A program made the position numbers and the translations under genes. From the NCBI GenBank assembly GCA_963070105.1, contig OY718804.1, positions 11,175,817-11,239,816 on the forward strand: a stretch of DNA of 64,000 nt, given 5' to 3'. Below, in pieces: positions 37,827-53,041 of the stretch (position 1 is its first letter; every line of letters starts with the position of its first letter). Origin of the DNA: Litomosoides sigmodontis. Its lineage: Eukaryota; Nematoda; Chromadorea; Rhabditida; Onchocercidae. The notes beneath the pieces were generated by a model. It had not been told where the DNA came from, made no database searches, and saw only the letters and a program-made list of their open reading frames with translations.

Positions 37827-38290
37827 TGCTGTACGTGGTGTCGTGTCGAATGGTTGAACGTTCTCAGTGTCTTTGAAGTGCAGTGTAGTTTATTGTATTT
37901 TCACATTATACTTCACACGAATTGTATTGATTAAAATTGATGGGAGATGAGAAAATAAAATGGTCATGTGTGAGGCTGCTTTTTTTCGACGTTTTGGTGA
38001 CATTATTCATTAAAGCATATTTCCTGTCTTACTTCGCATTTGTCGAATTTTTTATATCAACTAAGTCCTTGTGGACTGTTTTCGTTCATTCAAATCATAC
38101 AGTGAGTATAGTGAGTAATGCAATATTAAGGTTTTGTTTTGATGACGCGGTACACATAACTCTTGCATTCAAAGTGTAACAGAAAAGCTTGGCGAATGTT
38201 CTATCGATCGACTTTCTCTGATACAGATTCACTTACCATTATATCTAGTCTCGTTGCATGATACAGTTATACGATACAGTGCATATCAAG
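37827..38290. promoter_or_regulatory. Divergent intergenic region between the 80-residue gene and SLY1
   Basis: A 464-bp gap between two starts facing away from each other. No specific factor site was recognised. Confidence 0.45.
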
Positions 38291-41200
38291 ATGAACGATC
38301 AGACGGACTGGAATGAAACGATTCGAATGCGACAAATTGGTATTTTATGCTCTATTTCACCTCATTTTCATTTTTTCCCGACTTCTCGAAATTTTGGATG
38401 GAAGCTTGGAACACTGGGAGATTTGTCATTTCATGCATAGGATACTTGTGGCCTGATACACTTCCGGTTATAAGCAAAATATACTCAGCTCTGCACATGT
38501 AAGGAAATTAATGGCTAGCAACATTAATTTGTTGCAATAAACATCTCTGATTTCCATTTGGTTTCTTTTTAGCTTCTTTGAAACAGATGTTAAATCTGAA
38601 TCAGCCGCTGCCAATGTCGATGGCTGTGGAACCGGTGTGGAAAATACTTATTTTGGACCGTTATGGGCAGGATATCATTTCTCCTTTGCTAACGATCAAG
38701 CAGCTAAGGGACTTGGGAATTACTTTGCATTTGTAATTTTTTTAGTTAATTCATTTAAACGCAAAATATATTTATCGTGAAGAATATTTTCTTGACCTTT
38801 GGCGCAAATCTTTTTTGAGATTGGTGGGAATTTCTGTTTGCGAATAATGCGAGAAGCTTTTGCAGACTTTTAAACAGCCATCGTGAAATCTTACCGGACG
38901 TGCCTGCTGTATACTTCATTTCTCCCACCGATGAAAACATTTCGATCATTTGCGATGACCTCAATAAAGTAAGAAAAAAGATCGCGCAATGTTTTATTAA
39001 TTAGGTTTGAATATGATAGCTTCGTGACTATCGGTTATGAAAGAGAGATTAAAAGCGTAAACGCCCTCTTGAATGTCGGTGCACTTTTTCCATTAAAAAT
39101 AATGAACTGTGAATGCTTTGGTTGAAATTTTTTCAGAAATGCATTTTATATTTTATTAGTCATTTTCATCGATCACTAAGATTTTTTAATAAGATTGACA
39201 GTAGAATAAGCTAAAAAAACGGCTAATATTCCATTAGAATAAAATTTAGACCAAAATTTTAAATGTCGAAAAAGAGTAAATGGTCTCTCAGAAATACAGT
39301 TTTTGTGCTTTTCGTTAATGCAAATTGACATAAATATTGTTGTTTTAGGGTATGTATGATAGCTATTATTTGAATATGATTAGCCCATTGAACAGGCCTC
39401 GTCTTGAACAATTAGCATCTGCTGCTGTCCGTGGTGGGACAGTTCAACATGTTCAGAAGGTTGGATTTTAAAAAACTTTTGAAGAGCATAGTTTTACTTC
39501 AGTTAGTTTTGAAGAATCGTTGTTACAACTTTTTACTTTCAGCTTATGGATCAGTTTCTTAACTTCATATCACTGGAGGATGATTTGTTTGTGCTAAGGA
39601 GATATAGTGACAACAGTCCCTTTTCATTTTATGGTTATTTTTCTCAATTTTAATTATATTTTTTCTCATATTCTCTTTTATCGCGCTGATTTTTTTCAAA
39701 CTGTTAACCCATCATTTGGTTGAATGATATGTTATACATATTAGATTTTTTTTCTGGTTTTTGGCAAGTTGGAGACAATCCTCTGATTTCAGATTTTAAT
39801 TTGTGATGTTTTCCATTCGTTTCTAATTTCAGGAATAAACTGGTTAGGGTAATGGCTATTTTTTTTAGCAATAAGTGACCCTGCAGTAACTCCACAACAG
39901 ATGGAAGTTCTCATTGATAGTGTTGTTGACGGTTTATTTTCGGTATGTGCAACACTGGGTGTGATACCTATTATACGTTGTTTGAAGGATAATGCTGCAG
40001 AACAAGTTGCAGTGGTAAGTGTCAGTTCTTTGCTTGAGATTGACGACCTAAACAAATTTGGTTGGTCCTAATATAAGAAAATACCATATGTAATTCTACA
40101 ATGCATTTTTTACTGTACATATGAGCAGTAATGAAAACTTTGCTAAACATAATCATTTACTTTAAGAAGTTGGTAACCTTACTCCAGTTTGCATGTTTAG
40201 CAAAAGTTTTAGGTGCATTAAAAGGTGCGTAGTAGTTACGAATATATTCTTCCTTTCTGGCTAGTAGTATATAAAATAATGTTGATACATTGGGACATTT
40301 AAATTTTAAGATATGCTGTAATGAGACGAAGAACAAACATTTTGCAAAAGATTCCACTTATTGCTATACAAATGCTGATATGTCTTTACAGCGTTTAGAC
40401 CAGAAATTGCGTGATAATTTCCGTGATGCTCGTAACAATTTGTTTGTACAAGATAGCGTTCGTGCTGGACGATTAATTATTCACCGACCCGTTCTAATCA
40501 TTGCCGATCGTGGCGTGGATATAGCTACAATGCTTCGTCATACGTGGACTTATCAAGCCCTTATACACGATTTATTAGTAAGTAGTTCGGCAAGTGGTAA
40601 ACTTGTAGTAGATCTATGACATATGGTAATTTGATCAGTGCCGTTATTTGAGACTGTGAAATATTACCAGTGTTTTCTAGGGTTTGGATTTAAATCGTGT
40701 CGTAATTAAAGATAAAACTGGAAGAAGGAAAGAATATGACATGAATTCACGTGACAAGTTATGGATGGATCATAAAGGGAGCGCTTTTCCATTAGTAGCT
40801 GAAGCAATACAAGAAGAAGTTGAAGCTTATAAAAACAGCGAAGATGAGATCAAACGTCTTAAGCATGCTATGGTATGAACATAATACACAATTATGCTAA
40901 AATATAAATTTATTGATTTACTGATGTATAATTTTTCTGAATTACGAGATGGGGAATTATTTATTCGTTTGAATTAAGCAGCAGAGAATTATGTAGTTGG
41001 TATACAGCAAAATTTGTTAAGCAGGCATCTGCTACTATCAGCTTAGTTACTTTCAGGCTCTTTTTATATACACTTCGACATACAGTTTTTAACTTGCTTA
41101 TTGTTGCATTGAATTTACACAGAATACAACAGTTCTTTATTTTGTGTAATGAGATCCTTTTATAGTTTATATTCCACAGGTGTTCATGACTACCTAGAAA

Positions 41201-43194
41201 GTGCCTGCACGGAATTACTGAAATTAACATTTATTCTAGGGTGTGGGTGACGTGGAGTCTGACGAAACGATAAGTTTATTGAGTGACGCAACAGCTAAGT
41301 TGACCTCTACCGTTTACTCACTTCCGGAACTGTTAGAAAAAAAACGTTTGATCGACCTGCATACAACTGTTGCAACCGCAGTTCTAGATGAAATCAAACA
41401 ACGGTAATATCTTCTCGTTGCAAACATTATCTATATATCTGCTATGTTTTATGGAAGTGTGAATTTGTGGATCTATTTATTTAATTTTTTTTAGGAAACT
41501 TGATGTCCTTTTTGAGGCCGAAGAGAAGATAACGAATGGATTATTGAGTGATTCAAGTATTGTAGAGTTGATGCATCAGTCTAGTGCCCACGACGATATT
41601 TTGCGGGTTATGCTGATCAATTATCTTTGTTCCTCTAATATTTCTCAGGTAACGATTGATTTGACTGGTTTTGTCAAGCAGAAAATGAAATTTAAAAAAC
41701 CGCAGATCCCCTACTACTTTTATTTTTATTTCGAAAAGTGCCAGCGCGATATTTCTGTCTCGCAGTTATGGATCGTTAAAGGCTTTTGAGAGTGAATAAT
41801 AGTGTTTAATTCTTCAATTTATTTGCAGGATGAAATGAGACAGCAGACGAATTATCTGAAGGAAGCTGGATTGGATGATGCAGCTGTTAAATATGTTAAG
41901 CAATTAAGGTGAACATGGATGGAAATACCACTTGGTGGTTTCCTAATAGTAATAATGAAACGCTTTTTCCTAAAAAGCGTATTTTTCGTAAATGGATTAT
42001 ATAATCTTGCGTTGCAAATTTTGTTTTGCTGGAAACTCGAGGGTTTTCTGCTAAACGTTTGTTGACATAAAAAGTGATATGCATAATTTTTCATCAAACA
42101 TTAGTGATAATGCAGCTTTACCATTTCGTTCATTTTATACTTCCTTACAATTATAGAAAGCGAAAGGTAAAAAAGTTCGTGGTTGTAATGATTTATTTCT
42201 TTATAGTTGTTTCAGATCAATATCAAACATGAACCTAAATCGTGTAACAAATGATTATTCTGTTAGTGGTATTAAAACTGATAATACGTTTGCAAATTTG
42301 CTTAATCGTGGCTCACAATTTTTTATGGAAGGAGTAAAAAACCTCGTTCCAAAAAGGCACAATCTTCCACTGACAAAAGCATGTTTATTCGGTGTATTGG
42401 CGAATTTTTTTCATCAGAAGTTTGATCTGTAAATTGAATTAAGGTTCAACTGTCCTTTGTTTTTTATTGGTTGGTATACTGGAACTGAATTAAAACTCAC
42501 GGCATTATTTGTTATTGTTTTTCACTTTTAGATGGTTGACGCAGTTCTTACGGGTAGTTTTCAAAGCAATTCACGGTGCAGTGACTCTGAATTTCGATAT
42601 TATGATCCGAAGTTGATGCATTCCACTGGCAAGGAGTATGTTTCCATATGTGACTCATCCCTGTGAATATTCTATTATATTTCGATATTTATTTCTCAAT
42701 ATAATTTTAGTTGACTGAATCTGTAAGTAACGAAATCTTTAGGCCTCATCGCTCGCGTGGTAATCCACCACAGGATGTTATAGTTTTTGTTATCGGTGGT
42801 GGAAATTATGTAGAATATCAAAATCTTCTGGATTATGGTAAATCAAAAGGTCTTGCAAGGATAACATATGGCTGCACGGAATTAGTTAGTCCGAAGCAGT
42901 TTGTTGAACAGGTTTAAATTAACAGTTGAAGCGATGTCATGAAGTGAAAAAATTAGGCAGAAGTTTTTTGCGTCAAAACTCAGTTAAGAACTTTGAAATC
43001 GGTGGTTATCTGCAAAAATCGCTAATTCATAACACACAAATTCTTGTTTCTGTCATAAGACCAGTAAAAGTATCATAGCAATATTCTTAAGCTATATAAT
43101 TGAGGGAAATTTATTTGTTTTGAGGAGTTGAAATGTTTTGAAGCTCTAAAATTTTCATTTTCAGTTAACGCGTCTTGGCCGAGAAATGTCATGA
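38291..43194 (+). CDS. SCFD1: Sec1/Munc18 protein SLY1 (SCFD1)
   Basis: SM protein that binds syntaxin-5-type SNAREs and drives ER-Golgi vesicle fusion. Exons: 38291-38339, 38573-38732, 38866-38968, 39349-39459, 39543-39633, 39869-40014, 40392-40577, 40681-40872, 41240-41403, 41495-41648, 41829-41908, 42216-42378, 42532-42635, 42743-42911, 43165-43194. Phases agree and give 633 residues, close to mammalian SLY1. Diagnostic pieces in order: [52 protein letters not shown], the SM core [20 protein letters not shown] (residues around 270-290), [28 protein letters not shown] and [19 protein letters not shown]. The intron after 42378 fits best with a GC donor; a GT donor 21 bases on adds seven residues against homology. 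The last exon gives only LTRLGREMS. Confidence 0.95.
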
Positions 43195-43636
43195 CGGAAA
43201 TGAAAACGATCATAAGTTGCATGTTGCAACGTGGCGTGCAGATTTTTCATTGAGTTGTGAAAATTGTTCCGAATAACTTAAACCTGACAAATTGTTAGAT
43301 TTTCAAGTTTCTCTTCTTTGAAAATAATATGAGAATTGCAATTAATTTAAATTGCATCGAAATTTCTTTGATTGTTGCTCAGTTTAATGTAAAAGCAGTT
43401 CCGACACTGCGATTCCGATACCTATTCCAGTACTTTTTAGGCGTATATCAATGAATGTTTTTCAAATGTTGTTCCATTTTGTTAATTCTCAGTGTAAATT
43501 TGGTATAAAATGAGGGAAAATGATAGTACGATAATAGCGTTAAAAATAAAAACAAAAGTGCTTGTTCGGATGTACCATTTTATCTATACCAACTGGCAGC
43601 ACACGCATATCGAGTTGTATTTCATTAATAGACTAT
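43195..43636. other. Convergent spacer after SLY1
   Basis: 442 bp between the SLY1 stop and the stop of a minus-strand gene. AT-rich AAAATAAAAA around 43544-43553 may supply a poly(A) signal. Nothing else was seen. Confidence 0.45.
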
Positions 43637-44069
43637 TCAAACAGAAAATTGCACAAAAATGCTGCTGAGATGAATTGAAAGTAATAGACAAATGTAGAGA
43701 GGTGGAAAAAAGCTTTCTCTGACACTATTCCATCCCTCAGCTATTAAGATGTTTAATGTGGTGTACACATATGTAACCAACAAATTACTATTGATTAGCA
43801 AAATAAAAAAGCTATCGATTGTGCTATACCAGTGGAAATTTTCTACCACATTTTCCAAAATTTGAAGCACTGTACTTTCCTAAGTGATAAGAAATAATAA
43901 CATTGAAAAAAAAGAACAAGGCGTGTAGTAATTTGTCGGATGTACGAGTTGTCTGATTGAGCTTACTGACCTGGATCAAATGGGAGAGGCGATTTGGAAA
44001 ACGGCCCTGCACTTTTGACTCCGAAGACCACGAGTGATTGAAGTGAACATTCAGCATTTCTTCAACCAT
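43637..44069 (-). CDS. Small two-exon membrane protein, unrecognised
   Basis: Coding order: 44069-43971, then 43879-43637. Phase 0 on both sides, 113 residues. Exon 1 reads MVEEMLNVHFNHSWSSESK and ends at CAG|GTCAGT; exon 2 follows CACTTAG and reads ESTVLQILENVVENFHWYS. Two hydrophobic stretches follow (FFILLINSNLLVTYVYTTL and LYICLLLSIHLSSIFVQF) with a polar gap, so it could be a two-pass membrane protein. The frame is also open upstream of this ATG, so a longer N-terminus is possible. No family is recognised; composition and splice sites are the only support. Confidence 0.4.
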
Positions 44070-44995
44070 TTTTGTGAAGTTGGAAGTTATGGGAAAGACT
44101 GATGTAAAATGAAAAGGACATGGTAAACTACATATGCGTGGATTCATTTAAAATTTTGTTTGTCGATGAAGGATATCCCAAATCATTGAAAACTAAGTCG
44201 CGCTTCGCAAGTGTTAGGCCTTTTCCAGCCCTACAAGTTGAAACTCAACAATCACCTCGCGAAATTTCATCTTAACCATTTGCTTCTGAACATATAATCC
44301 TCCGATTTATATAGAAATATTTCTTGCAATCAATGTGGTGTAAATACAAGCAATAATCCGTATGGATTATGCGTACAGATAGATACAAAGTAAAGAATAA
44401 AAGTGTTCACGATTTGCACAACAGTTCATGCAAATATTCATTTTGAAAACAAGATGAAGAAAATATGGTGCAAATATGAAAAGGTAGATGAAAAAGATAA
44501 ACAGTCAGGAAAGAATCAAATAACAAAATCTCCTGCTTTATCTGCTATGGTTGAAAAGCTGGGGAAAATTTTCCAGTGCCGCAAAAGAGGAACGAAATCC
44601 AAATTAATTAATGATTTCAAAATCCGTCCAAGCCAGCTCTTTTTTTTCGCTCTTTATTACTTTTCCAATTTATTTCTTTTCTTACAAAAAAACATCACTT
44701 TTATGATTCCAACGATAAAGCTCATTCTTCGCTTATATCTACTGCACTTTCTTCATGATGAAAATAGCTGACGAAAAATTTAACAGTAATTATACATTCA
44801 TGACGTATTGGCGCATTCAATGTACAGATCGAATTTGGAGTTTAAAAAACGAAAAAAACTCGACAAATTGTTCTAGCTCCTTGTTCTATTAAATAACTTA
44901 GGCACAGACACGTTAAGCTACTTTAAACAATACATGCACCTACAGTAAGTGAAAGTGCCTCAGTAAAATATATCGGAAAAGGTTCTGATCACATT
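44070..44995. other. Spacer between the small membrane gene and PDCD6
   Basis: A plus-strand 122-codon frame (44403-44771) is Lys- and Phe-rich and lacks recognisable features. No gene is called. Confidence 0.4.
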
Positions 44996-47379
<2,384 letters not shown>

Positions 47380-49361
47380 TTATTCTTTTTTCCTTACTGA
47401 ATGAGCCTCTTTGGCCTTAAGCATCGATTCCGCTACTAATTTCTGTCGTTTTATGGCCATTCCAACCATATGTTGCATAGTGATTTCATTACCGCATATA
47501 CCTGATTGACTTATACGAAGGATTCGATCATTATTTCCAACCACTATCATTACTATATTGGGAGCTATCCGAAACAATTCAGATACTGGATCACAAAGAA
47601 TTTTGACCTGTAAAATAGATCCGTTAATAGCGCATAACTGCTTAATTAATCACTGCATTATTTCATTGTTCAACAAGCGAGAGGCCTTATTTCATAGTTC
47701 AATAATTGGTGTTTGTGTCTGAAGTTACCAAATGATGCGGTTATTCCCAACATGTAAAACTCAGATTAAAACCAACACAATTTCTACTCGAAAACTAAAA
47801 CAAAAATATAGATTCGAAGAAGCAAAATGCCTCGATCACCAATATTACTAGCAATTGCAAAGAGGGGTAAGCGACCATTGATTGTGACTTTGTGCTAACC
47901 ATCGAGAAGTTCCTAAATCTCTATTTAATTCTTTCTTACTTCTTTCTAGCTATATCTCTTGACAAGCAACAGCACTTTTAATAAAGTTTCTCGCTACACC
48001 AGCAAAAATTTAACGCTTATTTGAAGAGATCACAAAGTTTTGATGAAAATAAAGGAATTAAGGAAGAATTCTACGACATTATGACAATGAGTCTGAGAAA
48101 TACTTCCATAGTGAAAAATGCATTTGATACAATAAATTATCAAAAAATACTTCGCATGATAACCGTGATGAACAAAGAACCCACCTCTTCATTTGGTGGC
48201 TCATAAACAATGAATGTCGACGAAACTGGAATATCCGCAACTTCAATGTGATGAAATGTATCACTCAGTTTAACTTTGTTGATATCAATAGGAATATCTT
48301 CTTCGAAATCAGTGGAAGCGTCAGGAAGTCGTAAATCGACCAACGCTCCAGCTATACATGTACATAGAGCATCACATATCGCTCCATCAACGTTTAAAAT
48401 CTAGAAAGCAGTTCTTAGTGTTATTTAAACGTATAAATCGTAATATTTGACGTAATATAAAAGCGAAACAATGAAAATTTTCTGCAACAACTTTCATATT
48501 ACATAATAAATCTTCTAGATATTCCTTTTTGTTTATAGAATAACGCGGATTAATTTGCTTACCAATTCGATATGAGTAGCTCACGTATTGTGCTATTATA
48601 ACAATACCATGGCCGATAGTTTTGGCTTAAATTAATAACCTTACACATAGCATTCGAAAAATAAATGTATAGAACTCTGATGGGATTACCATGATATGCA
48701 AATTAAGAAGCCACGTTAGCCGTCCATTGGCCGTTTTCAATGTGTCTCGCGTACAGAAGGCATTTTGTGCCACGAGCTGGTTGACCATAACCATTGCATC
48801 TTCAACCAAATTCTATAAAACAAATCTTTCAATTACCAGATTGCACAACACGTTTTCTAATGTTGTAAACGAAAATATACTATAAAATTGTCCAAACAAA
48901 ACGAGACTTACTTTCGGTATATTTGGAGCAGCCTGTATAATAGGCGTAATAATGGAAGCATCGGAAACGGGTGCCAACAATGCCTCAATATTACATGTTA
49001 CAGTTGCACCACCTTGTCGAGCAAAACTGGAACCTGCTGACTTTCCATCAACCCCCATCTAAATGTTACACAATATAAAAAGTAACGCAAATCCTAATTT
49101 GTTGCTCCACCTCGATAAGTCATATTTTCATTTGGACTGAGAAAATTAAAGAAAAATTCCGGAATGCCCAGGAATCGAAGTATATTAGTTCAGCGAAATA
49201 ATGTATATCTTTATTTCACGAAAAAATGAATAATCAAAACCTACTCGCAGCAATATTGACCGAAAACAACTGATTGACCGGCCATCCGGATAAATTGATT
49301 CCGACAGGAATTGATTATAATACGCCGTCGGATCGCATAATTTCAACAGATCAGCTGTCAT
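47380..49361 (-). CDS. EXOSC8: Exosome ring subunit EXOSC8/RRP43
   Basis: RNase PH-fold subunit of the 3'-5' RNA exosome ring; in animals it is structural, without catalysis. Exons in coding order: 49361-49245, 49058-48912, 48812-48690, 48400-48185, 47607-47380. All junctions are phase 0 and give 276 residues, the same length as I recall for the human protein. Diagnostic pieces: DPTAYYNQFLSESIYPDGRS at the start, VTCNIEALLAPVSD, TANGRLTWLLNLHIM (matching the SPGKLVWVL region), ILNVDGAICDALCTCIAGAL, then the final MVGMAIKRQKLVAESMLKAK helix. The residue-level match favours EXOSC8 over EXOSC7/9. An ATATTTAG acceptor lies two bases before the ATG, so this looks trans-spliced. Confidence 0.9.
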
Positions 49362-49367
49362 TGCTAA
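49362..49367 (-). promoter_or_regulatory. Probable spliced-leader acceptor of EXOSC8
   Basis: On the minus strand TTTAG is followed by CA and then the ATG. With the upstream same-strand gene ending 627 bp away, this could be an operon-internal trans-splice site. Confidence 0.45.
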
Positions 49368-49987
49368 ATATTCAAAAATATTTTAGTAAGCAAACAATTG
49401 AATCTCACGCAAAAATTTAAAACAATATCCACGATGTTCAGGTATAACCTCTGTCCCCACTTACAACTTTGCCAGATAAGATTTTATTTTTATAAACTTA
49501 AAATATCAACATAAAAGAACGTGAATTATGAAAGATTCTAACCAATCTGCATAATAAACTTTCCTAAAATTTTAGCCTAATAACATAAAATCATAATTTG
49601 CTGCAATTAAACATCATCTTGCATTTGATAGTCCAATAATATCACAGTTTTAGCGAAGAAAATCACAATATAAGACTTAACTAGCATTTAGTAGTATACA
49701 ATAATCGGATTTAATATTATACAACGAATTAAATACTAAAGAATACGTTTTGGTTCATAAAAACATTAAAAACTCCTACACAATTTTTACAACTACGGCA
49801 AAACAGAAACCGCTCAAATTGTCATTCAGCAAAAACTATGTGTAATCAAGCAGATCCCAACGAGCAATAGGAACCCACTCTTCCTTTTGTTGCATAAAAT
49901 CAAATCAAAGCTAAATTATTTAGAAAAGTTTTTTCAGTTACAAATTTACTGTTAGACATGTAACATCATTAAATGTAAGCTTTGCTT
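49368..49987. other. Intercistronic spacer between KCTD and EXOSC8
   Basis: About 620 bp, AT-rich, no exon seen. It is short enough to be an operon spacer in a clade III nematode. Confidence 0.45.
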
Positions 49988-52106
49988 TTAGGTTGCATCT
50001 TCATTGACGGCTGTTACTACAAAGCTGTTTGAGTGTCCATCAATCAATCTTGATGCACGACGTCGTTCATCCTGCCCGCTAGTTCCTTGTACATCACTAC
50101 CAAATAAAGCGGGTGAAGTACACTGTGGCTGAAAATAGATCCAATATTCTGCAAAAATCTATGCTTGAAAAATCTCCATCAAAATATGCAGTTCTGTCTC
50201 ACAAAAAAATTTTTTAAATATTTAGATTTAATTTTTAAATTGAATTATCCCAGTCAGTAGTTCACGTACCGAAACTGAAGCGCTGTGAGATGAGTAAATA
50301 AATGGTGGAAGCTGCAACTGCGACGTAGAAAGGCCGCGTGGCGGTGAACAGCCGCCGCCTTCACCACCGCATCGAATACACACATGTCGTTCTTCAAAAA
50401 GCAAAACATTCATTGCCTCTTCATAAATCCGAGCTTCTGGGAATTCAACTTTCGTCTGTTTTCTATCAGTCGCATATACTATCGATGTACAACAAATCTG
50501 TAATCTACTTAATAGTAGATAAATGAGTGAAAAGCAATCATATTTCAAACTATTAAATGAGTACGAAAAATACATATACATTATACTGCAGAAAACGCTT
50601 TAAAACAGTAAAAATAACTACCAAAAACAGTAACGCGATGATAACACATGAATCTCAACAAGAAAAGTAAGCACGTTTATATGGTACGATAAATTACAAT
50701 GTGTACTTAGATTCAATCTGAAATAAAGAACTGATACCATTATAACAAGAAAATTCTTCAACTTACTTCCGCTTTTTTCCTGCCTTGTCCAAAAAATGTC
50801 CATTGGCATACTTCTGAATTCTCTGCACCCATGTCTACAAAACGAATGATTGATTTTTAAAAATAGTCATCAGTTTCATTTAAATAACAAACATATAAAA
50901 AGAAATCACCTTTTATAAAAAGGACACGATCATTACATCGCGTAACAAGTCGATCAAACAGCTCCAAATTCTTCATTAAATTATCGTCCGATTGAGAAGT
51001 ATACGAATACTTGTTGTTATGCCGATTAATTAGAAGCTTTATAACGGGCTAAAAGCAAAAATTAATGAAAGATAACTATTCTACGCACATTATATGCTGA
51101 AAATGAAATGATTTAGTAAGTTTTTTAAAATGCAGTTCAACAAAGTAACTAACTTCAATTATCCCTTTTATTATGTTACATTACGAAAAGGCAGCGGAAA
51201 TGCTGCCATTTGTTGTTTGTAGATATGCTTTGCGCGGATCTTTCAAGCATACTATTCTGATAGCATTGCAAGTGTACAGTTCTCTATAGAATTGTAATTC
51301 AAGTGACAAACTGAGCGGAAAAATCACTATCGACATTCAGGGAAAACCAATTCATAAAAGACATTAAAACAGTACTTTTGTGGTGCTAGTCACAATACGG
51401 TCACAATCCTTTTTAGTGTTAACAAGTGGAACTCTGCATACACCGGTTGGTTCAACGTCCTCCTTAGTTATTACTTTTAACCAGTTCTGACACAGCTGCA
51501 CTAAATCCTATAAGTAATTGCATTGCAAATCGAAAATTTTCAATCACAAAAAACCTTCGTAATGAACGATAAATATATGAGAGAAGCTTAATCTTACTTG
51601 AATAAGATAATATTTTGCTTCCGCCAGTATTTCAGCTGTTTCAACGCGACATTCTGTTAATGGAACATAGCCATCTCTCAAAAAATTTAAAATAGTACCA
51701 AAGTGCTTTCCACTACGGTCAATTAATACCCAACCATCACTATCAGTTAGGACCTAAAATATCAACACCATTCAGACTACCAGATTATCTGGTATGTTTA
51801 TTCACTCAAAAACGGTACACCAAAATCCGCTTATATATCAATGCGAATTTAGTGGAAAGATCCCAAAGGGCTGCAAGCGGCTGATATTAGTCGTTTTATC
51901 AAACTAAATGAATACCAATTATAAAAACAAACTTCCATTCGGCCGGAAAACATGGCTCGCAACATGGAGTCATGCTTTGTTAAAGTGGATATTGTTGTTT
52001 GATACAATGCGCCGCCAACATTCAATTTGACGTATTGGGACGGTGATCCAGTTAATGCTAATAGCCGTCCATCAACTCCATCCAGATCAGCTGTTTCGTT
52101 ATTCAT
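49988..52106 (-). CDS. BTB/T1 adaptor of the KCTD10/KCTD13/TNFAIP1 (BACURD) type
   Basis: Substrate adaptor for Cullin-3 ubiquitin ligases; vertebrate members target RhoA and bind PCNA. Exons in coding order: 52106-51933, 51753-51598, 51507-51376, 51048-50910, 50834-50767, 50497-50270, 50128-49988. Phases agree and give 345 residues. The T1/BTB domain spans about 25-110: [56 protein letters not shown]. The conserved C-terminal part includes [32 protein letters not shown] and [21 protein letters not shown] Cys/Gly-rich loop ([11 protein letters not shown]) and a Ser-rich tail are not like the vertebrate proteins. A single gene here matches three vertebrate paralogues, so no one name is preferred. 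Confidence 0.92.
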
Positions 52107-53041
52107 TCAATTAACAAATGCAGTCCTCTGAATCAGACATATTCACATAATGTTCAGAAGTGTTCAAAATTACAAGTCCCACCTAACAGTAATTTCGGTA
52201 GAATTTAGGGTTATCCAGTCATGCTCCTACCTTAGCCGAAAAACCGTAATAGAAATAATCTTCAACAAATCCACATGTCACATCCAGAAGAGAACACTAA
52301 CATCAGAAGAGGCTCTCAATCCCTAGTGGAAACACATAACAAAATTCGGTGTCATGGATGCTATCTTTAACACTGAGCCCTTACGAAAATTTCTTGTTCC
52401 CACCAATCGGTTTTTACCATTCGCAATCTTTTTCAACCTGTGATGCGTGGGTTCGACTGTAACACAGCCATTTTGTGTGATCGCATAGAAATGGGAGTGT
52501 TAGCCGTTTAACGGATTAAAGTCGTCTTTTATTTCATTAACTGAAAATTTACTGAGAATATTGTGTAGTAGTCTTGTCTTGTTGGAAGTACAAGCGTATA
52601 TATGTTTGAGTTTCTTCGTGAGTTTTACGTGTGATTTCGCACTGACGCACTTACGTACTTGCGAGTCAGTGTCTCAGTGACTCTTCTCTAGTGGTTTGAT
52701 AGGAAAAGTAAGTAAAAGATGTTCACTTCGGTTTTGCGTCAGACCAATAATAAATTCGTTGGCATATGGATAATTTAATTATGAAGGAGTATTTGAACAA
52801 ATTTTAGTTTAAACTGCTAGGGAAGAATTCTTTATTACTATTAGGTAACTATGTACAAATTACAAACAAAGCCATCAGTTAGCACAGTTAGCTCATTAAT
52901 TAATCAGTGTAATCGAGCGATTTAACAGTTAACGTCGCAAGCATTTCTGCGAATATCAGCCTTGCGAATGGGGCAACCATCATGAGGTAGGTACGCGTGT
53001 CTTGATAGACCATTGTACGCACAATATCATGGCGACTTTGT
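52107..53041. other. Spacer between unc-80 and KCTD
   Basis: 935 bp with no exon chain. A GATTCAG acceptor-like site near 52130 on the minus strand could trans-splice the KCTD mRNA. Confidence 0.4.

Noticed and set aside
44403..44771. 122-codon plus-strand frame
   Set aside because: Lys- and Phe-rich composition typical of AT-rich noncoding DNA; no homology recognised.
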